A DNA stretch of 7,818 nucleotides from Actinomycetota bacterium (GCA_003157715.1 PMKK01000033.1:18217-26034); one strand, 5' to 3'; positions 1-6,676 are shown, counted from the first letter of the stretch. The notes: generated by a model not told the origin, from the letters alone. Translations and numbers: made by a program.

Positions 1-60
1 GACGACCTTCTCGCAGACGGCTGCACACTCGTGGCACTCGAGCGCTTCTTCGACCGACAC
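1..60 (-). CDS. 5' end of a cysteine-containing protein, runs off the left edge
   Basis: Only the first 20 codons are in the window. On the minus strand AGGAGG (73-68) is followed after 7 bases by a GTG start (60-58). The frame stays open to the edge and begins MSVEEALECHECAAVCEKVV. G or C fills 16 of 20 third positions, as in the neighbouring genes. Residues 9, 12 and 16 form a Cys-x2-Cys-x3-Cys cluster within what looks like an amphipathic helix. That spacing recalls the Cys-rich helices of DUF326 four-helix-bundle copper-binding proteins. It lacks the Cys-Pro ending of a typical 4Fe-4S ferredoxin motif. Twenty residues cannot settle the family, so the product is unknown. A competing plus-strand frame is open from base 1 to a TAA at 94-96, but it has no visible start and its stop lies in a hairpin loop, so the minus-strand reading is preferred. 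Confidence 0.55.
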   Translation of the reverse strand, partial: MSVEEALECHECAAVCEKVV

Positions 61-67
61 TTACCTA

Positions 68-73
68 CCTCCT
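68..73 (-). promoter_or_regulatory. Ribosome binding site AGGAGG of the left-edge gene
   Basis: AGGAGG is read on the minus strand from 73 to 68, seven bases before the GTG at 60. It is the main evidence that a minus-strand gene starts here, and it decides the start codon. Confidence 0.6.
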
Positions 74-84
74 ACACGATGAAA

Positions 85-104
85 GCCGGCTCATAAGAGC
101 CGGC
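85..104 (-). terminator. Perfect 8-bp hairpin, possible terminator or leader hairpin
   Basis: GCCGGCTC (85-92) pairs perfectly with GAGCCGGC (97-104) around a four-base ATAA/TTAT loop. On the minus strand the stem is followed by TTTCATCG, a very short T-run, so it could be a weak intrinsic terminator for the deacetylase gene upstream on that strand. It ends only 11 bases before the ribosome binding site of the left-edge gene, so it could equally be a leader or attenuator hairpin of that gene. On the plus strand a C-run follows, which does not suit an intrinsic terminator. Confidence 0.5.
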
Positions 105-112
105 CCCCCGGA

Positions 113-134
113 GCCCGTATGGTAGCATACGGGC
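113..134. terminator. Perfect 9-bp hairpin in tandem with the 85-104 hairpin
   Basis: GCCCGTATG (113-121) pairs perfectly with CATACGGGC (126-134) around a GTAG/CTAC tetraloop. It lies eight bases from the 85-104 hairpin, so minus-strand RNA leaving the deacetylase gene would form two consecutive strong stems. No T-run follows on either strand. It could be part of a tandem terminator, an mRNA 3'-end stabiliser or a protein-binding site; the sequence does not distinguish these. Confidence 0.5.
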
Positions 135-190
135 CCTGTTCTCGACTAGGGGGTCCGACTCCTTCACTAGTGTGTCGGCAGCACCCCTGA

Positions 191-214
191 CAGACTGCAG
201 TCTGGGCTCGAGCC
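191..214. repeat. Two abutting perfect palindromes (14 bp and 10 bp)
   Basis: CAGACTGCAGTCTG (191-204) is a perfect 14-bp palindrome and is followed directly by the 10-bp palindrome GGCTCGAGCC (205-214). They lie 26 bases beyond the deacetylase stop codon. With no loop, each looks more like a dimeric protein-binding site than an RNA hairpin. No function is known from the sequence. Confidence 0.45.
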
Positions 215-240
215 GGCAATCCCCGGCGCGCCCTCCCGCC

Positions 241-1254
241 CTAGAGCCGCCAGTAGCGGCGCTGCGTCTCGACCGCCTTGGCGACCACGACCTTGCCGTG
301 GTCGCTCGGCGGGCCGACCGGCGCCGCGTCACGGTCGGCGATGCCCCGCAGCGTGGCCTCGACCGCGCGCGCACTCGCGATCTTGTTGTAGCCGCCCTCA
401 AGCACGAGGCCCAGGCGGTCGCGGGCGCCGGCCGCCAGGGCGGCCGCCCGAGCCCCCATCTGGGCAAAACCCGACTCGGTGACGGCCATCGCCCCCAGAG
501 AATCGTCGACGTGGCTGTCCTGGCCTGCCGAGACCAGCACGGCTTGCGGCGCGAACTGCGCGACGACCGGCTCGATCAGCGCCTCGAAGGCGTGCACGTA
601 GTCGCCGTCGGTCGTGCGCGGCGGGAACGGCACGTTCACGGTGAAGCCCTCGCCGGCACCCGCGCCGCACTCCGAATACCAGCCGGTCCCCGGAAAGAAC
701 GGCCACTGGTGCAGTGAGATGAACAGCACGCGGGGCTCGTCGTAGAAGATCGCCTGGGTGCCGTTGCCGTGGTGCACGTCCCAGTCGAGTACGAGCACCC
801 GCTCGAAGCCGTCGGCCAGCAGCCGGCGCGCCAGTATGGCGATGTTGTCGAACAGACAGAAGCCCATGGCTTCGTCGGGCATGGCGTGGTGGCCCGGCGG
901 ACGCACGAGCGCGAACGGGGCCAGGCCGCGCTCCCAGGCCGCGGCGATGTCGAGCGTCCCGCCGGCCGCCAGTAGCGCGACCTCGAAGCTGCGCGCCGAG
1001 GCGAAGGTGTCGGCGTCGAGCCAGCCGCCGCCGCTTTCGCACACCTCGCGCACATGCTCGACGTAAGCGGAGCCGTGCACGGTCAGCAGATCGTCGACCG
1101 TGGCGGCATGGGGTGCCAGCACCTGGAGCCGGGGCCACAGGTCGGTCTGCCGCAAATGGGCCTCGATCACCGCCGCCCGATCGGAAGCCTCGACGTGGTC
1201 GCGACCGGTGTCGTGTTCAGTGTAGACGGGGTCCCATATGATCGCCGGATCCAT
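241..1254 (-). CDS. HDAC/AcuC/acetylpolyamine amidohydrolase-family zinc deacetylase
   Basis: This is a predicted cytoplasmic zinc hydrolase that removes acetyl groups from acetyl-lysine or acetylated polyamines; the exact substrate cannot be read from the sequence. From the chosen ATG it has 337 residues, a usual family length. The signature motifs occur in order: RPPGHHA (118-124, His122/His123 charge-relay pair), LDWDVHHGNGT (156-166, zinc ligands Asp159 and His161), HQWPFFPGTG, SAGQD (242-246, third zinc ligand Asp246) and LEGGY (285-289, transition-state Tyr289). All catalytic residues are present. The start at 1254 gives MDPAIIWDPVYTEHDTG, the normal family N-terminus, and is preceded by GGGGAAGG. 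ATG 1266 and GTG 1443 are in-frame alternatives; coding-like sequence continues upstream to about 1355 (see findings). The gene diverges from putA. AcuC-type acetyl-CoA synthetase deacetylation is one possible role. The family is near certain; the start is not. Confidence 0.93.
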   Translation of the reverse strand: MDPAIIWDPVYTEHDTGRDHVEASDRAAVIEAHLRQTDLWPRLQVLAPHAATVDDLLTVHGSAYVEHVREVCESGGGWLDADTFASARSFEVALLAAGGTLDIAAAWERGLAPFALVRPPGHHAMPDEAMGFCLFDNIAILARRLLADGFERVLVLDWDVHHGNGTQAIFYDEPRVLFISLHQWPFFPGTGWYSECGAGAGEGFTVNVPFPPRTTDGDYVHAFEALIEPVVAQFAPQAVLVSAGQDSHVDDSLGAMAVTESGFAQMGARAAALAAGARDRLGLVLEGGYNKIASARAVEATLRGIADRDAAPVGPPSDHGKVVVAKAVETQRRYWRL

Positions 1255-1393
1255 CGCCTTCCCCATTTCCTGGCTCGACTCCCGTTCGTCGGGCGCGCCG
1301 CCCGGGACGAGGTCCTTGCCGCACGACGCGCAGGTGACGATGCCGGTCGTCCACGCTCCACCTTTCGGGTGCCGCGGGTTCGGACAGTGCCGT

Positions 1394-1421
1394 AGTGTAT
1401 CGCAACGGCCGCGGTCGTCGA
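1394..1421 (-). promoter_or_regulatory. Putative promoter of the deacetylase gene
   Basis: On the minus strand TCGACG (1421-1416, four of six matches to TTGACA) and TACACT (1399-1394) are separated by 16 bases. Transcription would start near 1387, leaving a leader of about 130 bases before ATG 1254. It overlaps the region upstream of the putA promoter, so the two may compete for polymerase. Called by eye from consensus only. Confidence 0.35.
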
Positions 1422-1424
1422 CGC

Positions 1425-1433
1425 TGGTAGAAT
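1425..1433 (+). promoter_or_regulatory. Extended -10 promoter of putA (TGnTAGAAT)
   Basis: TGGTAGAAT contains the TGn extension followed by TAGAAT, one mismatch from TATAAT, in an otherwise very GC-rich region. No good -35 box sits 16-18 bases upstream, which is typical of extended -10 promoters. Transcription would start near 1440, giving a leader of about 25 bases before the TTG at 1465. This argues against the in-frame GTG at 1435, which would lie at or before the transcript start. Confidence 0.45.
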
Positions 1434-1452
1434 CGTGGGCCACGGCCCTCTC

Positions 1453-1460
1453 GAGGAGGA
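1453..1460 (+). promoter_or_regulatory. Ribosome binding site GAGGAGGA deciding the putA TTG start
   Basis: GAGGAGGA contains a full AGGAGG core (1454-1459) five bases before TTG at 1465. It lies downstream of the alternative GTG at 1435, so it supports the TTG start. Confidence 0.75.
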
Positions 1461-1464
1461 TCAG

Positions 1465-4400
1465 TTGACGACCGACAAAGCTGAGCGCCGGCCGGTACCG
1501 CTGTCGTCGGCAGCCGACGCACTCTCCCTCGAAGCCGACGTACAGGCGACGGCCCGCAGCCTGTTCGCGCTGGTCGACCGTTCACGCGCCTCACTGTTCT
1601 CCCAGACCCGCTGGCAGGACGAGATGATGGACTGGGCCATGGCCGACGAGCGCCTCAAGGTCGAGCTCTTTCGCTTCGTCGACGTCTTTCCCACCCTCGG
1701 CGACGGCGCCGAGATCGCCCGCCACCTGCGCGAGTACTTCCTGCAGCCGGGCGTCGACTCGCCGCGCGCGCTGCGTCTGGCGATCGGCGCCGCCGGCCGA
1801 CGCTCGCCGCTGCGACCGGCCGCCACCCGCGTGGTGCGCGCCGAGATGCTCTCGTTCGCGCGGCGCTTCATTCTCGGCAGCGACGCTCGCTCGGCCCTCC
1901 CCGGCCTCAAGGCCCTGCGCGACAACGACATCGGCTTCACGATCGACGTGCTCGGCGAAGCCTCGGTCAGCGCCCGCGAAGCCGACGTCTACCAGCAGCG
2001 CTACCTGGCCCTGCTCGACGACCTCACCCGCGAGGCCGACTCCTGGCCCGTGGCGCCCGCCGTCGACCACGCCGCCTGGGGGGCGCTGCCCAAGGTCAAC
2101 GTCTCGATCAAGGTCACCTCGCTCTACTCGCAGATCGACCCGCTCGACTTTCGCGGCTCGGTCGACGCGGTCAAAGACGCCCTGCGACCGGTCGTACGCC
2201 GGGCTGCGGCCCGCGGCGCCTTCGTCAATCTCGACCTCGAGCAGTTCCGCTACCGCGATCTCACCTACACCGTCTTCACGGAACTGCTCGACGAAGAGGA
2301 GTTTCGCGCCTACGACCAGGCCGGCGTCGTGGTGCAGGCCTACCTGCGCGACGCCCGCGACGACCTCGAGGCGCTGGTGGCGTGGGGACGCAGCCGCGGC
2401 CGGCCGCTGACCGTGCGCCTGGTCAAGGGCGCCTACTGGGACTACGAGACGGTGCTCGCCCGCCAGGAGGGCTGGCCGACGCCGGTCTTCACGCACAAGT
2501 CCGACTCGGACGTCTCCTACGAGCTTCTCGCGCGGCAGATGCTCGAGAGCATCGACGTCGTGCGCCCGGCCTTCGCCGGCCACAACGTGCGCTCGCTGGC
2601 GGCCGCCATCGCCATCGCCCGCCGCCTCGGCGTACCCGACGACGGCTTTGAGATCCAGATGCTCCACGGCATGGGCGACCCGATCAAGGCGGCAGTGCGC
2701 GCCATGGGGCTGCGGCTGCGGGAGTACGCCCCGGTCGGCGAGATCATCCCCGGCATGGCCTACTTCGTGCGCCGCCTGCTCGAGAACACCGCCAACGAGT
2801 CGTTCTTGCGCGACGTCTTTGCCGACGGCGCCGACGTCGAGAAGCTGATCGCGCCCCCGCTGCCCTCGCCGGCCTTCGACGAGCCGCCCCTGCGCGAGCC
2901 GCTCGTCGCGGCGACCGACCCGGCCGCGCCGGGCCCGTTTGCCAACATGCCCCACGCCGACTTCGCGCGTCTCGAGAGCCGTCGCGCGGCGCTCGCGGCG
3001 CTGCGGCTCACCGCCGCGGGCAAGCCGAGCCGCGAAGCGCTGCTGATCGACGGCTGCGAGCGGCACGGCGCGCGCACCATGGACTCGGTCGACCCAGCCC
3101 GTCCGGCGCGCCTGGTGGGCACGGTCGAGGTGGCCGGCGTCGAGCAGGCCGACGCGGCCGTGCAGGCCGCGAGGCGCGCGTTTCCGGCTTGGCGCGACGC
3201 GCCGGCGCGCGAGCGCGCCGCCGTCCTGTTCAAAGCCGCCAAGATCATGCGCGGCGAGCTGTCCCAGCTTGCCGCTCTCGAGACGTTCGAGGCCGGCAAG
3301 ACCATCCGCGAGGCCGACGGCGACGTTACCGAGGCGATCGACTTTCTCGAGTACTACGGCCGCGAGGCGCTGCGCATCGACACCCCGCGGCGCATGGGGC
3401 ACGCGCCGGGCGAGCTCAATCACTACAGCTACCAGCCGCGCGGCGTGGCGGCCGTCATCGCTCCCTGGAACTTTCCGCTGGCCATCCTCACCGGCATGAC
3501 GAGCGCCGCCCTGGTCGCCGGCAACGCGGTGGTGTTCAAGCCGGCCGGACCGACGCCGCTGATCGGCGCGCGGCTGGCCCGCATCCTGCAGGACGCCGGA
3601 GCGCCGCCCGGCACGGTGAACCTGCTCATGGGACCCGGCAGCGAGATCGGCGAGGCGCTCGTTACCCACCCCGAGGTCCACCTTGTCGCCTTCACCGGCT
3701 CGCGCGCGGTCGGCATGCACATCATGGCGGCCGCGATCGAGCACCCCGGCCGCGCCTGGATCAAGCGCGTGATCGCCGAGCTCGGCGGCAAGAACGCGAT
3801 CGTAGTCGACGCCGATGCCGACCTCGACGTGGCCGTGCTCGAAACGGTCGCCTCGGCCTTCGGCTATCAGGGACAGAAGTGCTCCGCCTGCTCGCGGGTG
3901 ATCGTCCTGCAGGCGGCCTATGACGAGTTTCTCGAGCGCCTGGTCGAGGCGGCGCGCAGTCTCGTCGTCGGACCGCCCGACGACCCCGCGACCCGGCTCG
4001 GCCCGGTCATCACGGCCGCGGCCAAGGCGCAGATAGAGGGCTACATCGAACAGGGCCGCCGCGAGGCGACGGTCGCCCTGGCGACGCCGGAACCCCCCGG
4101 CGGCTGGCCCGACGGCGGCTTCTACGTCGGCCCGCACATCTTCACCGACGTCGCCGCGAACGCGACGATCGCCCAGGAGGAGATCTTCGGCCCGGTGCTC
4201 GCCGTCATCCGGGCGCGCGACTTCGACGAGGCGCTGGCGATCGCCAACGGCACCTCCTACGCGCTCACCGGCGGCCTGATCAGCCGCAGCCCCGCCGCGA
4301 TCGCCCGGGCGCGGCGCGAGTTTCGCGTCGGCAACCTCTACATCAATCGCGGCATCACCGGAGCGATGGTCGAGCGCCAGCCGTTCGGCGGGTTCAAGAT

Positions 4401-4524
4401 GAGCGGCGTCGGTTCCAAGGCCGGCGGACCCGATTACCTGCCGCAGTTCATGGAGCCGCGGGTCGTCACCGAGAACACGCTGCGGCGCGGCTTCGCGCCG
4501 CCCGACGACGAAGGCAGACTCTAG
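1465..4524 (+). CDS. putA: Bifunctional proline dehydrogenase / L-glutamate gamma-semialdehyde dehydrogenase
   Basis: PutA oxidises proline to glutamate: a flavin-dependent proline dehydrogenase makes P5C, and an NAD-dependent aldehyde dehydrogenase oxidises its open form. It has 1019 residues from the TTG start. Residues about 25-130 match the PutA N-terminal helical region. The proline dehydrogenase barrel (about 150-450) shows LDLEQFRYRDLTYTVF, RLVKGAYWDYE, HGMGDP (401-406) and YFVRRLLENTANESF, with the substrate-binding pair Arg436/Arg437. The aldehyde dehydrogenase domain (about 550-1000) shows APWNFP (666-671, oxyanion Asn669), AELGGKN with general base Glu772, GQKCSACSR with catalytic Cys806, EEIFGPVLAVI and PFGGFKMSG. 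The length matches short (type A) PutA proteins; there is no ribbon-helix-helix DNA-binding domain and no extra C-terminal domain, so it should be an enzyme only, not its own repressor. The stop lies 8 bases from the convergent zinc-ribbon gene, with no room for a separate terminator. Confidence 0.97.
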   Translation: MTTDKAERRPVPLSSAADALSLEADVQATARSLFALVDRSRASLFSQTRWQDEMMDWAMADERLKVELFRFVDVFPTLGDGAEIARHLREYFLQPGVDSPRALRLAIGAAGRRSPLRPAATRVVRAEMLSFARRFILGSDARSALPGLKALRDNDIGFTIDVLGEASVSAREADVYQQRYLALLDDLTREADSWPVAPAVDHAAWGALPKVNVSIKVTSLYSQIDPLDFRGSVDAVKDALRPVVRRAAARGAFVNLDLEQFRYRDLTYTVFTELLDEEEFRAYDQAGVVVQAYLRDARDDLEALVAWGRSRGRPLTVRLVKGAYWDYETVLARQEGWPTPVFTHKSDSDVSYELLARQMLESIDVVRPAFAGHNVRSLAAAIAIARRLGVPDDGFEIQMLHGMGDPIKAAVRAMGLRLREYAPVGEIIPGMAYFVRRLLENTANESFLRDVFADGADVEKLIAPPLPSPAFDEPPLREPLVAATDPAAPGPFANMPHADFARLESRRAALAALRLTAAGKPSREALLIDGCERHGARTMDSVDPARPARLVGTVEVAGVEQADAAVQAARRAFPAWRDAPARERAAVLFKAAKIMRGELSQLAALETFEAGKTIREADGDVTEAIDFLEYYGREALRIDTPRRMGHAPGELNHYSYQPRGVAAVIAPWNFPLAILTGMTSAALVAGNAVVFKPAGPTPLIGARLARILQDAGAPPGTVNLLMGPGSEIGEALVTHPEVHLVAFTGSRAVGMHIMAAAIEHPGRAWIKRVIAELGGKNAIVVDADADLDVAVLETVASAFGYQGQKCSACSRVIVLQAAYDEFLERLVEAARSLVVGPPDDPATRLGPVITAAAKAQIEGYIEQGRREATVALATPEPPGGWPDGGFYVGPHIFTDVAANATIAQEEIFGPVLAVIRARDFDEALAIANGTSYALTGGLISRSPAAIARARREFRVGNLYINRGITGAMVERQPFGGFKMSGVGSKAGGPDYLPQFMEPRVVTENTLRRGFAPPDDEGRL

Positions 4525-4532
4525 GGACGCCC

Positions 4533-5762
4533 CTACTGCAGGTCGGGCGGCAGCGACGGGATGATGCCGGGAACCGCTCGCACCGAGTTCGACGAGGGCG
4601 GATGGGCCATTGTCCGCGCGGCCTTGGCGAGCGCCAGCCGGGTGCTCCCATCGGCCGTGGCCACGCCGTCCGTGACGCTCCACGACAGGACCACGTTGGT
4701 GCCGACGAGGCTGGTGCCGGGAAGCTCGTAGTAGACGTACGTGCGATGTTCCCAGGAGCGGTCGAACGCGTACCACATCTGCGCCTTCTTGGGCTTGATC
4801 TGGACGAGGTGACCCTCCAGGTTCAGGTCGTGGGTCGCCGAGTAGCGCAGCACCGTCTCGGTCGGCGCCCCCGTGAGCAGCTTGATCTGCTTTACGGCGG
4901 CGATGGCGGCGGTCTCGCCACGAGTCATGACCGTCAGACGGCCCATGTCGACCCGGATCGCGACCAGGCTCGCGGCTACGATCGCCCAGACGACCAGCAC
5001 CACCGTCCAGCCGGGACTCCACGCCAGGGCCTTGCCGCCGATCGTGTAGACGCGACCGCGCGACCCCGACGACCCGGCCGAAAACGAAGCCGGACGCGGG
5101 ACGGCGGCGAACGACGGCGGCACGGCGTCGGACGGCGGTGGCGCGGCGTCGGACGGCGGCACGACGGCGGACGGCGGCGGCGCGGCGTCAGACGGCAGCG
5201 ACGCGGCAGTCGACGGCGCCGGCACGGCGGCGGGCGGCGGCGTACCGGCAACCGCTGACGCAACGTCTGTCGGTGGCGAAAAGACGGCGCGAGGCGGCAC
5301 GCCATCGTCGGCGGCCGCCGGCGCGCTCTCGGGCGCGCTCCACGTCCAGCCGCCCAGTGCGGCGTCCGGCCCGCCGTCCTCGCCGACGGTGCGGGCGGCG
5401 CCCGGGCCGGTCGCGCCGTTTGCTTTACCGGCGACCTGCCCGGCGCCCGAGCCGGTTACCTCGCGCAGGTCGCCGACGCCGGGCGCCGGGCGATCGGCCG
5501 CCGCGGGCTCCGGCGCTGTCGCGGGCTCCGGCGCCGCATCCATGTCCGGCAGCGGATCCCAGGCGCCGGTCCCCGCCGATGCGCGCGACGCGGACGGCAC
5601 GCCGGTCTCGGCCGGGGCCGACGAGACGGACTGCGACGCTGCCTGGCCGCTGGCCTCGAAGAAGCTCACGCGCCGCCCGCACGCCGGGCACGAAGCCGCC
5701 TTGGCCCACTCCTCGAAACCAAACTCGGCGTGGCAGTGCGGACAGCTCAGCAGCCGTGCCAT
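4533..5762 (-). CDS. Zinc-ribbon, Pro/Ala-rich, single-pass membrane protein of unknown function
   Basis: This 409-residue protein has three parts. The N-terminus carries a zinc ribbon with Cys7-x2-Cys10 and Cys25-x2-Cys28, like the MJ0042 or FmdB-type short ribbons. Residues about 37-240 form a low-complexity linker rich in Ala, Pro, Ser and Gly with a duplicated 13-residue unit (191-216). A single membrane helix (about 251-269, WTVVLVVWAIVAASLVAI) is followed by about 140 residues, with an aromatic stretch around AQMWYAFDRSWEHR, that I do not recognise. With no signal peptide, the likely topology is ribbon and linker in the cytoplasm and C-terminal domain outside. The ATG at 5762 is preceded by GGAG at a 5-base spacing. 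It lies 36 bases downstream of the rhomboid gene on the same strand, probably one transcript, so it may partner with or be a client of that protease. The function is unknown. Confidence 0.85.
   Translation of the reverse strand: MARLLSCPHCHAEFGFEEWAKAASCPACGRRVSFFEASGQAASQSVSSAPAETGVPSASRASAGTGAWDPLPDMDAAPEPATAPEPAAADRPAPGVGDLREVTGSGAGQVAGKANGATGPGAARTVGEDGGPDAALGGWTWSAPESAPAAADDGVPPRAVFSPPTDVASAVAGTPPPAAVPAPSTAASLPSDAAPPPSAVVPPSDAAPPPSDAVPPSFAAVPRPASFSAGSSGSRGRVYTIGGKALAWSPGWTVVLVVWAIVAASLVAIRVDMGRLTVMTRGETAAIAAVKQIKLLTGAPTETVLRYSATHDLNLEGHLVQIKPKKAQMWYAFDRSWEHRTYVYYELPGTSLVGTNVVLSWSVTDGVATADGSTRLALAKAARTMAHPPSSNSVRAVPGIIPSLPPDLQ
5115..5192 (-). repeat. Two tandem 39-bp units encoding a 13-residue Pro/Ala repeat
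   Basis: Residues 191-203 (SDAAPPPSAVVPP) and 204-216 (SDAAPPPSDAVPP) of the zinc-ribbon protein are tandem copies. At DNA level 5129-5157 and 5168-5196 match at 27 of 29 bases with an offset of 39. The offset is a whole number of codons, so copy-number change would keep the frame. It forms part of the linker before the membrane helix. Confidence 0.7.
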
Positions 5763-5798
5763 GGATACTCCGCGATGTCGTCGGGTGCCCTCATGCGC

Positions 5799-6644
5799 CT
5801 ACCCCAGGAGGGCCCGCTTCTTCAACACGATGGCCTGGTTGGGGATGAGCTTCGCCAGGACCACGCCCGCGACGAATCCACCGATGTGCGCCCACCAGCC
5901 CACAGGGGCGCCGTAGTTCGCGTTCACGACCGAAAGCGCGCCGCTCCACAGATTCGACAAGAAGAAGAACCCGAGCACGACCCAGGCCGGCAACGTCCAC
6001 AGGGCGAGCATCGAGAGCAGGAATCCCTGTCCGGTGCGCCGCTGCCGGCCCACCGCGTACCACGCGATCGAGGCGAACGTCGAGACGACGAAGATGACCG
6101 GTCCGCCGAGCGACCAGGACGGCATCCCTATGGCGACCATGACGAGGTAGGACATGTAGAGGACCACGAAGATCAGGACGATGGCCGGGATCTTGAGACG
6201 GGCCGTCGGCCACAGCGCGAGGCTTGCCCCGAGCACCCCCGCGATGGCTCCGCTGGCGCCCACGGCGGCGATCGACGACCCCGACGTGCCCACCATGAAG
6301 GCGATGTTGGCAAAGAAGCCGGAAAGCAGGTAGATGGCCAGAAACCAGCGCCAGCCGAAAGCATCCTCCACGGCGTCGCCGAAGACATACAGAAACCACA
6401 TGTTGCCGATCAGGTGCAGCCAGCCGGTGTGCAGGAACATGGCCGTCCCGATGGTGAGGATGTTGTGCACCGTCACCTCGGAGTTCACACGCGCCGGCAC
6501 GAGTCCCCACTGCTGCAGGAACGGCGCGAAGCGCACGCCGACGGAGAGCTCAAAGACGAACACGAGCACGTTGACGCCGATCAGGGCGATGGTGGCATAC
6601 GGCCAGCGGTAGGTCTTAGCCTCGTGACTCCAGACAGGCAGCAT
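5799..6644 (-). CDS. Rhomboid-family intramembrane serine protease
   Basis: Rhomboids cut membrane proteins within or next to their transmembrane helices using a Ser-His dyad buried in the membrane. This 281-residue protein has the family motifs in order: HLIGNMW (His77 and oxyanion-hole Asn81), GASGAIAG with nucleophile Ser131, and WWAHIGGFVAG with His253 in the last helix. The dyad is intact, so it should be active. About eight hydrophobic segments can be seen (roughly 17-33, 64-90, 98-117, 124-145, 152-172, 180-198, 207-231, 248-265). About 50 residues (165-214), including one extra hydrophobic segment and a basic loop (GRQRRTGQG), sit between the Ser and His helices where many bacterial relatives have a shorter link. 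The ATG at 6644 fits the usual N-terminus but has only AAAAGG next to it. The gene is first of a probable two-gene operon with the zinc-ribbon membrane gene and diverges from the DUF4349-type gene. Confidence 0.93.
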   Translation of the reverse strand: MLPVWSHEAKTYRWPYATIALIGVNVLVFVFELSVGVRFAPFLQQWGLVPARVNSEVTVHNILTIGTAMFLHTGWLHLIGNMWFLYVFGDAVEDAFGWRWFLAIYLLSGFFANIAFMVGTSGSSIAAVGASGAIAGVLGASLALWPTARLKIPAIVLIFVVLYMSYLVMVAIGMPSWSLGGPVIFVVSTFASIAWYAVGRQRRTGQGFLLSMLALWTLPAWVVLGFFFLSNLWSGALSVVNANYGAPVGWWAHIGGFVAGVVLAKLIPNQAIVLKKRALLG

Positions 6645-6676
6645 GCCTTTTGTATCGCCCAGCCGGCGGGCGGCCT

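Noticed and set aside
1..96. Plus-strand open frame from the left edge to TAA at 94-96
   Set aside because: Third-position bias is moderate and no start is visible. The stop lies in the loop of a perfect hairpin, and the minus strand has a much stronger signal (AGGAGG plus GTG) over the same bases. Not fully excluded without the sequence to the left.
113..180. Possible tRNA-like segment (hairpin followed by GGGGGTCCGACTCC)
   Set aside because: No complete cloverleaf, no matching acceptor stem and no proper T-arm pairing could be built.
172..717. 181-codon plus-strand open frame across the 3' part of the deacetylase gene
   Set aside because: It is antisense to conserved deacetylase motifs, Arg-rich and without a family pattern. 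It is explained by GC-rich codon bias.
4525..4550. Possible bidirectional terminator between putA and the zinc-ribbon gene
   Set aside because: Only a 5-bp CGCCC/GGGCG stem with an 11-base loop is present. It overlaps the zinc-ribbon gene's coding end and has no T-run.
1591..5022. 1143-codon open frame on the minus strand opposite putA
   Set aside because: It lies antisense to a clear PutA with all its motifs. Its translation is low-complexity, rich in Arg, Gly, Asp and His with no recognisable domain, as expected for the opposite strand of a high-GC gene.
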